Positions 56,080 to 64,000 of a DNA stretch of 64,000 bases are shown here, piece after piece. Where the stretch lies: positions 1,506,965-1,570,964 of the forward strand of contig CAXAMN010001225.1 in NCBI GenBank assembly GCA_963970005.1. Direction: 5' to 3'. This DNA comes from Durusdinium trenchii (lineage: Eukaryota > Sar > Dinophyceae > Suessiales > Symbiodiniaceae). Under the pieces are notes generated by a model, which was not told the origin of the DNA, did not search any database, and was given only the letters and a program-made list of their open reading frames with translations. The stretch's first letter is position 1; every line of letters begins with the position of its first letter. Position numbers and translations under genes: made by a program.

Positions 56080-56830
56080 TTGGCTGCATCTGGTGCTTTA
56101 GGAACTGGGTGGGTGTACAGCACATTGATGAAGGGGATCAAGGAGCAACAAGCAAGTGTACCTTCCCCGCTTGTTGGACAGTTCCTGAAGAACACAGGCT
56201 CAAGTTCAACAAGGCAAGCTGAAGTGGCCTTCAACCCCTCTTGTCCAATCTCTGATTCCTTTGGAAGCCTCAGTGCACAGTCGCTGGAGGAACATGAGTC
56301 TCAAAGGAGCCAGACATGGCAGCCGTGCCCACAGCTATGGCCGTGGGCCATGAGTATAAAACGGGAATGGATGCTTCATGCTTCCACACCGAGTCGTGTG
56401 TGGCAACTCTGAGGACTCTGGCGACCGAGTCTTTTCCAGTCGATTTGGATTCGCATCCTTTGCTGCGACTTGCAACACGCAGCCTCTGCACAAGCTGGGA
56501 GTCCCCACAAGCAGAAGCGTGCACTGAGCTGAGGCGCGCTAAAACCTTGGATGGGATTGATGAAAGAGTATTGATGCACGGTGCACATAGTAAATGAGTC
56601 CCTCACACCAACGTTGACCTTGCAGCTCGGAAGGGAGGTATCAGTTTCTTGTAGTAGTAGTTCGTTGGTAAGGGCAAAATTTGAACCACCAGCACTGTTC
56701 GTCCTTCATGTTCTGGTAAGGCATCGCTTCTGGGGGGCCCGCCGCTTCTCTTCGCTTTTACAAATTCTTGAAATTGAAGGCGGCTCACATCTTCTGGTCT
56801 ACGTACCGTGTCTTGATGGTTGTGCATATG
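56080..56830. other. Ambiguous coding stretch, both strands open
   Basis: The plus strand reads MAVGHEYKTGMDASCFHTES, then DLDSHPLLRLATRSLCTSWE to 56597. The minus strand reads SGSFETHV-type and LRVATHDSVWKHEASIPVLY, and further RPEDVSRLQFQEFVKAKRSG (about 56800-56680). Neither shows a known domain; the minus strand agrees with most neighbours. Confidence 0.25.
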
Positions 56831-56999
56831 TTTTCACTACTCTTGCTCTTGCACAAAGATCTCGATGGAGATCTCTGTACGCAGCAAAGTTCTGCCAACA
56901 ACTCGCAGCCCCACCATATGAGGCCATGGTTACGTCGGACAGTCAGCGTGGGGAGCCTGTCACTTCTTTAGATGAACATGGATGATATATATATATATA

Positions 57000-58450
57000 T
57001 GTAAGTTGGTTCCTTGTGCCACAAAATGCGAAGGAGTCCAAGGAGCCTTCTTCCGCAGGGTCCATCGGCTCATCACCTGAAACTTAAGAGATTGCAGCTT
57101 TCGATTGAACATTGAGACAGCCCCGACAAAACCCCCAACATCTCTCTTCCTTGCCCGGCAACCTGACCTTGTACAAATAACATTGTAAGTACGCTACAGT
57201 CAAAGACTGCTCACTGAGAAGAACAAAAGTCGATCGAAGTTGGGGTGCCTTGTGATGGTGTCAGGTCTGACACACCCAAACGCTCAACCACTGGATGGTC
57301 CTGTCTTTTGCAGCAGGCCGGGTCCGGTGTGGAAGGTGGCTAAAGCATGCATAAAGCAACACGAGGGAATGAATGTGCTCCAAGCAGGTATTCCAAGGGG
57401 TCTGCAGTTGCATGTCATCATTGGCTACCCATTTTGTAGGTTATTGTGTAAGTCGTGTGTGTTTCTTTTTTCTTCTGAGGCCTCATTATGTAAAGCCAAA
57501 AAGTGCTTTTTTTGCTACAAAATGACTGTCTCAACCCCACGCCCCAAATTTTAATGGGTACCCTTTTTTTAAACTAAATTTAATCGGACAATTATTGTCG
57601 TGAATTCCCGAACTATGTTGTATGATGTATGATGCTGTGTGCCTTTTGTTTTTGCAAATTGAAGGGTCGAAAGGCTTGGTTGCAGTGGTTCACATGTAAC
57701 GTGAAAATGAAAACGAAAAACCTACTAAATGAAGGGGCTCAACAGTATTTTGTGGAAAACATATGCACGTGCAGTCTCTACATGATGAAGGGCACTCCCA
57801 TAAATCTCAGGTGAGACCTCTTGTCTACAAAATGAGCCCAGTCCTTTTGTATTTTGTTTGCATCGGAATGGTCTACAAGTGTTTCTCATCGCCTTAGTCA
57901 ACCCTTAGTCCACAGCAACAGCCATGGATTCATCCAGGGGTTCAGTACATCTGCATCTGCTCCTCAATCAATTTCAAACACCCCCCCAAATGAATTGGGC
58001 AAAACATGAATCTAGCATGGGGTCTCCTGGCTTGCATCGACCTGAGCTTGCATCCTGGATGTGTCCCGTCTTCCGTTGTTGGATTATCATCATGGATTAT
58101 GTATTTTTACAACTTGTTTACCCAAATATTGGACATTAATTGAAAAGATAATCGGTACCTGAGGATCGCTCCTGATTACATATATAACTTAAATTTAGCT
58201 AAGGCAGCCAGTATTTCTTTACAACATGTTCTTCCACGCTTGAGTTTATTATATATAGGGCCAAACATCTTTATACTGTTAGATCTTCAATTTGTTACAT
58301 ATGACATGTCCGAATTCGTGAAACAATTATATACTTAGTATGCATGGTGCCTCGTGAGCCTCCAAAATTCTCTCCTACAAAAGTTTGTGGAAGGTGAATC
58401 GGGTGCGTATTTGGTAGGCTCAAAAAAGAGGTCTTACTATGACGTACTAC
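57000..58450. other. Gene-poor spacer
   Basis: A+T-rich, with short unsupported ORFs on the plus strand. Confidence 0.4.
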
Positions 58451-58499
58451 GAACTGGTATATAGCTCTTCGGCCTCCAGGCCCACCACTTTAAGAAAGG

Positions 58500-58990
58500 A
58501 TATTCAACAGGGATAAACAATGAACATTTGGGATCTGTCTCTGCGTTGCAGCTCCAACGCGCCCGTCTCTGTCCAGAGTCGCAGTGGCACTCGTGGCATC
58601 CGCTGAGCGTACGAATGATGGGAATTCGCCCCTTAGGGGCTCTGAGGTTATGCCTTGGGCGGCAGGTGACTGGTTGCCAGGACCAAAGTTCACCCTACAA
58701 TATTGCAGCTTGCCAGCCTGCCTTTTGGAAAACAAGCAGCACAAATTCATGAGGATATGCCATGATACGCCTGAGCACCCTGCCTTTTCCACGCCGAATC
58801 TGGCTACCTTCCACCTTAGCTTTCCACATCCACTCAGCTGCACGTGAAACAAGCTTGGAAAAGCCTGGATTGCCCCTCAAATCCGGTGACAAGTACGAAG
58901 GGATACTAACATGTTCCAACAAAATCCAACAAATAGCTCCCAGCCTATCGGAGTTCTGATCAAATGAGCCTGCGTTGATCACGCTTGTCA
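58500..58990 (-). CDS. Exon candidates, unknown product
   Basis: Two overlapping minus frames: DLRGNPGFSKLVSRAAEWMW, then KAKVEGSQIRRGKGRVLRRI (about 58890-58760), and YCRVNFGPGNQSPAAQGITS, then RSADATSATATLDRDGRVGA (about 58700-58520). They may be joined by a short intron. Confidence 0.35.
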
Positions 58991-58999
58991 AAAGCGCTC

Positions 59000-61680
59000 G
59001 CGGCTGTGATTACTAGCTTTCTGCTCCAGGGAAGCACCGTTATAGCCTCCTGCTATTTTCTGCTACCCACCCTGTAGGCAAATGTCTGACGACCCAGGCT
59101 GGCAACCGCAAGTCACTACCACCTCGGCAAAAGAAGTGAATGGGCATTGGAAGACATTGGATGCACTTCGAGTGTTTCAATGGATGCAGTTGGATACAAT
59201 ACCTCTGTCAGTACATTTGCTTTCAATTGCCACCATGCTGGGACTATCATGCTCTCGATACTTTATCAGGCACCGTTGTCGTATTTCAATGAGCATTCAA
59301 AAGCCCTTAACCAGCGCAGTGTTCTAAGCTTAGAGGCACGTTCTGTGTTGTGTTGCTCGCATAGGAACACCGTGCGACACGGCTGTGACTAAAGAAGTCC
59401 GAAGCCCTTTAATACCATTTATCACCCGAGATCCGAACACGTGTCAGATTGGCACATTCCACATCCCTACATGCGGATGTCGCATTGCCAACATGTGTTA
59501 GGAACATAGTCGCTCCAAACATATTTGGTCGCGTGATGACTTTCAACTCTGTCAGGCCTAATTCTGGTGTGGCATCAAAACCAAGCAAGGAATTTCACAC
59601 ATAAAGCGCTTAACTGCCTGTGTGGGTTCTACAAGTACTGCTGAGAACTTGGAGCGCCCAGGCCCAGGGTGCAAAGGAACAGAACTGAGGCCCGGGCCCA
59701 TCCGAATGCGGAGGCTCGCCATTGGGGCAAAGTCGTCACCATCACGGTTCCGCCTAGAAAAAGCTGTCGATTGATTTACATAACTAAGGGGTGGTTAATA
59801 GATACCCCTGAACCTCTAAGGGGCTATAAATTAGGCACCCCTTAGGGGGCCCTGGTATACATATTGCAACTTATTGCACTATACACTGGCACACAGGCGC
59901 CGAAGCTGTAATGAGAGATTGTGTTGTGCCACATCGGTTGAATTCAGTGTAGGAGCCTTGAAGATGCTTCTGACACAAAGGAGAGGTTTTGCGAGCTAGA
60001 GATCTCCAATTTTGCACATGTTCAGACGTTGAACAACATGTCTAGCATCATTCAGGCCTCAAGCGTCCAGCTTCGGATGGGTGCAAAACTTCTGAGATGA
60101 TCTGCTCCTAGAAGTCGGAATGTCGACTCTTAAAATGAGGCCACAACCTGTGCCTATTCTCGACATAACATAGCTTGCCAATGCTCAAAGGTCTCAAACA
60201 AGAATCAATTGGGGGTCAAAATGTGAAAACCCTGGACTCAATAATGTAGATCTGAAGCGCTCTAAGTCTAAGTGAGCTCACTGGGCCTCAGGTGGAGCGT
60301 TTTGGCTATTTTCGGGGAGTGTTTGAGAGTTCGGCGAGCATTTGAGATGATCAGCGGTCCATCGCACGGAGCTGCCCTAGCATTCGCAGCTCTTCTTCCT
60401 GAAGCCAAAGGGTTGTGCCCAAGCAAACACACATTGAGAACAGCAAGAACCGCCGCACACCAGGCTTCCCAGTGCTCCATCACACATAAACTTGATTAAG
60501 CTTGGTCCAAAATAAGGTCGTTGCGAAACAACTGCATGAAACATGCCCAAGGTTGCAGTATCAATGGAGGATTGTGAACAAAAGGATGTTGAACTGTCCG
60601 GTGTGAAAAACTTAAAGGGAAAGTCTTACTCCAAGCGTGGGCGCTGCAAAGGCTTTGAGAGATTCGGGAAAACACAAGGGTTCCAAAGACAACTTGCAAG
60701 ATTGCAGGAATGGGATTTCAAGCACTTTCCAAAGGACGATCATCTACATCAGGGCTTTCGAAGAAACATGAAGGTACTCGGTTCTTGACAGGAAAGTAAG
60801 AGAGAGAGAGAGAGAGAGAGCTCAACATTGGAAATGGAGTGTTCTTTGTCTTTGTATTTAAGATGTTGGGCAACATGTTGAAAAAGGAGTCAAGTTTTTG
60901 CAATGCGCCCAAAGTTCGAGAATCAGCGATGGTGGAAATACAGTGATTTGATGTAATCAAGTGAGACATTTTCTGGCTCCACCACACGACCCAGTTAGGG
61001 TTTCAGGTCGAGTATATTCGAGTATGGTCGAGTCAAATAGTTTTACAATTGTCAAAATGCAACCTATCTAATGTAGTAGACTCTTGATTAATAACCCCCC
61101 CTCCAAATGAATTGAAACACCTCTTAATTGTAATTACTCCTTTACTGCTAACGTGATGTCAGTGATTTCGTCTCAGAATCCCAAAGACCGCACCGCACGG
61201 CTGGTGCTGCTCTGACCCGTGTGAGGCCCCGTCCATTGATCCGGCTTCTCCGAATTCGCGGTGCTCTCCATCACTTCCTAGTGTCAGGAAAACACTATAC
61301 AAGCAGTGGCACGCACAGCAATTACTGGAAGAAGTCAATTCATGCCGTCATGTCAGTGTGATTCTTTGTTTTGTCGCCTCTCCTGTGGCAAGGAAGCCCA
61401 AATAACCAAAGCGAAAGTCAAAGCGGCTTGGCATACAGAAAGGTCTTATAGGTGACTGTTACCGTTCAACATCAAGAGCGTTGGCAAAGCCTTTGTTGGA
61501 TATACATAGCGTGTTCCTGCACATGTTGAAGTTGCCTATTGATGCCAGTTGAGATCTGGGAAACAGGGATATGACAAGAAGTGTGAAGAGTCTGCCGCGC
61601 ACCCAGCCTCTGCTTCCCCCCAAGCGCGGCGCCATGTCTACGTCCTGCTGTGTGCCGAAAAGTCCCAATCAGTGCTGCAA
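59000..61680. other. Gene-poor spacer with a hairpin and an (AG)n tract
   Basis: Unsupported ORFs. A 62-bp hairpin lies at 59784-59845 and an (AG)n run at 60797-60820. Confidence 0.4.
59784..59845. repeat. Small hairpin with 10-bp inverted ends
   Basis: CTAAGGGGTG (59784-59793) is the exact reverse complement of CACCCCTTAG (59836-59845). The interior repeats CTCTAAGGGG. MITE-like or a structured RNA. Confidence 0.55.
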
Positions 61681-61739
61681 ACGGTGCTTGTTTTCATACA
61701 ACTATTTTGCCAAAGAATGACAAGTACCTGACATATGCT

Positions 61740-62100
61740 TTGGCAGCTGAGAAAACTGACACAAACGCCCCCCCAAAAAACGAGTCTTCCACTGATCCGT
61801 TGGCCCGAGGCTCGCGTGCCGGGTCCTCGTGAGCTTCCAAAGCCAAATCCTCCTCATCCTCATCATCTGGAGGACCCTCCTCTGGCATGGAGCATTTCCA
61901 AACATCACCTACTATTGCATTGCAAAACGCACAATCAATTGGTGCTTCAGTGCTTAACAAAATGTGTGATCAACATGGCGATGTCCAGGAGTCCAGGACT
62001 TCATAAATCACATGATTGCAACCCCAGCAGTCCCCATCATCATCGAAATCATCGTCGCCCATGCCCTGCAAGGCCATCTTCTCTTGACAGATTCTTCCAA
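61740..62100 (-). CDS. Acidic Asp/Glu-rich small protein gene (two exons)
   Basis: A short exon from an ATG near 62074 codes MALQGMGDDDFDDDGDCWGC, then NHVIYEVLDSWTSP. After an intron the next exon (about 61910-61720) codes DVWKCSMPEEGPPDDEDEED, then LALEAHEDPAREPRANGSVE and SFFGGAFVSVFSAAKAY. The FDDDGD-Cys arrangement also occurs in the terminal exon at 2.65-2.81 kb. No family is recognised. Confidence 0.45.
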
Positions 62101-62709
62101 CCTCCATAGCCTACATACATCTATATCTAATTATATCTATATATATATATCTCTCTCTCTATGTATAATATATATATATAACATGTACAATCATACACAT
62201 GTGTCCAATCTTTCGCACACCAAAAACATAGGAGTGCCAAAAACGCGACAGTCTCCAGGCAATTTCGGAGAGTGTGGACGACAATAGCTTCAGAATCACG
62301 CAAGTGCACAGAATGCCTCATCTTCCATAAATCGAACCTCAGCATGCAAGAATGTTGGTGATCTCTGTCCCTCTATCCCTAAGATCCGTGGATCATCCTG
62401 GATTTTGTGTGATATCTCAAGTGAATTCACGTGAAATATATATATATATATATCCCTCCTTCATTTCATTGGCCAGGTGCGGCCTGGCCATCTGATGCCA
62501 ATGCCACTGAGGTGAAGCACCACATCAAGGCCAGGATCCACCTCGCTCAAAGATGCCTCACGGCTCAGCAAAATGCCTCAGTTGCGGCGACTTCATGTTG
62601 TATGCTTTCAAATGCCAAGTGGTGAGCCTTTGTGAAAGCAGGATTGAGGCTTCAGGATTTGTGAATTTCCCAACTTCCCAACCATGTTTCATGGACGAGT
62701 CAGCGAAGT

Positions 62710-63192
62710 ATCACGCCCTACAGGGCTCCGACCTCGCCGCATGGCACCTCAAGCAAAAAGTTGCAACAGCCGTGAATAGGCATTCCCTTGAGATGTTCCA
62801 ACTCGTTCGTCCAATGACCTCGTTCGTTTTCAGCCAGGGATAGTACCATCGATGGATGGAGCTGAAGAAGCCCGGGAGCGATGCACCAAAGCCTTGGCCA
62901 CTGGGGATGAATCCAGGCCTATCTAAAACATCCCCTCTCATCATCTCCGTTCTGCACCCCACCATGGTTGACAGAAAGCCGCCGAGGCTGAGCTTCATCC
63001 GCTGATGGTTGAAGGAAAACACAAAGCGTCAAGTGCTTCTTGGTCAGAAAGCGCAAGGAAAACTGTGGACTCCTGGACGGACTCTAGGTCCAGGTTTTCC
63101 TCTCCAACTGGTGCTCCAGGTCTTTGGGCGAGCATAGCATGTTTCCGATTTTGTTGAGACATTGGATTCACCGAAAACTGATCAAACACCAT
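62710..63192 (-). CDS. Two-exon fragment, unknown product
   Basis: Exon 1 frame (about 63190-63040): HAMLAQRPGAPVGEENLDLE, then SVQESTVFLALSDQEALDA. The next frame starts after a pyrimidine tract ending ATCAG near 63002: RMKLSLGGFLSTMVGCRTEM, then RGDVLDRPGFIPSGQGFGAS and SIHRWYYPWLK. Protein-like on both sides of a plausible short intron. Confidence 0.45.
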
Positions 63193-63199
63193 GATGATC

Positions 63200-64000
63200 G
63201 AGAATGTAAAGTGTCAAGCTCAGCATTGTCATTTGAGTCAAACGTGTGGCCTGCAGCAATCCCAAAATGGCATAACATGGCTTTGCCTTGCATCATGCCG
63301 CATGCATCTGTGCTTCGCACGGGTACGGGTGCTGAAGTAGGTCTAGAGGAGGTTGGTGTCCTGGTGCAGGTGTGTGGGATGGAAACCGCTAGCCCCTAGA
63401 CGCCTTGTGCGTTCAGGCTCCTGCTCTCAAGACAAAGTGGGTAGCATTAGTTTCGATTCTGAGAAGTCACGATTTGTGAGATCAAGTGATAACCGCATAC
63501 TATGACAATTATATTTTATATACAATTATGACACTCATAATTTTGGGTGATCGCCGTGTGATTCACCCCGCCTCTGCTCGCTTCCGGCCATGGCCTCCGA
63601 GCGATAGGTTGTTCGCGGACGTTGGTGCGGGGATCTACCCCGTGTCATTTAAATCACAGGTGCTCTGAGCTTTTTTTCATAGCTTCACTGGCCGCCGTAC
63701 CATCAGTAATGCTCTCAAAAAGCAATCAATCAACCGGCAGCCGGCATCATCAATTTCATCTATCATGTCTAGTCTATTCATCAGTGAAATTCAGGCCTCA
63801 TCATTGCCAGGTCGGGCACCTCATGCCATGAATTGTGTCAAGGTGGTCCCAAGTGTGTCGACTGAAATTGACCAACTGACGGGTGCACATGTGCTACCAG
63901 TAGTTGATGCTGCTTGCAGGTCCGAGAAGTTTATTCTCTTGGATTGTATGTTTTCTATTATTAATATATGGATTTCTTTTGGTCTATATAAACGTCAATC
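63200..64000. other. Right-edge stretch without a recognisable gene
   Basis: A+T-rich words at 63495-63545 and 63945-63990. Nothing supported. Confidence 0.4.

Noticed and set aside
1..64000. tRNA, rRNA, snRNA and intact spliced-leader RNA genes
   Set aside because: Looked for characteristic words on both strands; none was found beyond the degraded leader ends at 24.7 kb. A covariance search was not possible here.
1..64000. (TA)n and (CT)n tracts as promoters or terminators
   Set aside because: They are scattered through introns and spacers with no consistent position relative to genes.

Overview
The window looks like nuclear DNA of a dinoflagellate, most likely Symbiodiniaceae or a close relative. 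The evidence is: sparse multi-exon genes, nearly all on the minus strand; introns ending AG|G; a frameshifted retrocopy (23.9-24.7 kb) preceded by two TGGCTCAAG 3' ends of the dinoflagellate spliced leader exactly 22 nt apart; a dinoflagellate-style cytosine DNA methyltransferase; a GTP-binding protein with a plastid-type leader; and many (TA)n and (CT)n tracts. No tRNA, rRNA, CRISPR array or bacterial operon signal was seen. Exon limits were read by eye from reading frame, GT/AG sites and composition, so most are approximate.

Region 1 (1-14 kb) is the densest and strangest. In minus-strand order it holds an AP2-like domain gene, an OTU-like cysteine protease gene, a small protein with three PCNA-binding (PIP) motifs, a membrane-anchored Cys/His-repeat protein, a gene with tandemly duplicated short acidic exons, and a cytosine DNA methyltransferase with ASCH-like N-terminal domains that runs off the left edge. 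Introns and exon flanks here carry a 13-base motif, GCATTCTATCTGC (or GCATTCTAAC), more than 20 times in both orientations; elsewhere only two weak matches were found. At about ten sites the motif opens a loop of about 30 nt closed by complementary arms whose sequences differ from copy to copy. This is the best candidate for an undescribed element.

Region 2 (14-47 kb) is gene-poor: weak minus-strand exons (16-21 kb), a G+C-rich repeat block with a conserved plus-strand frame (21.6-22.9 kb), the broken hemerythrin-like retrocopy, an intact EngB/YihA-type GTPase (27.4-28.5 kb), several unrecognised exon groups (30-34 kb, 37-41 kb), MITE-like inverted repeats, a dispersed minisatellite, and a few plus-strand exons (41.7-45 kb).

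Region 3 (46-56 kb) carries a minus-strand gene starting with a VPS13/chorein N-terminal domain at 52.0 kb, followed by a pleckstrin-homology domain and further exons down to about 46 kb. An unrecognised minus-strand gene lies upstream. Region 4 (56-64 kb) has scattered exon candidates, including an acidic Asp-rich protein at 61.7-62.1 kb.
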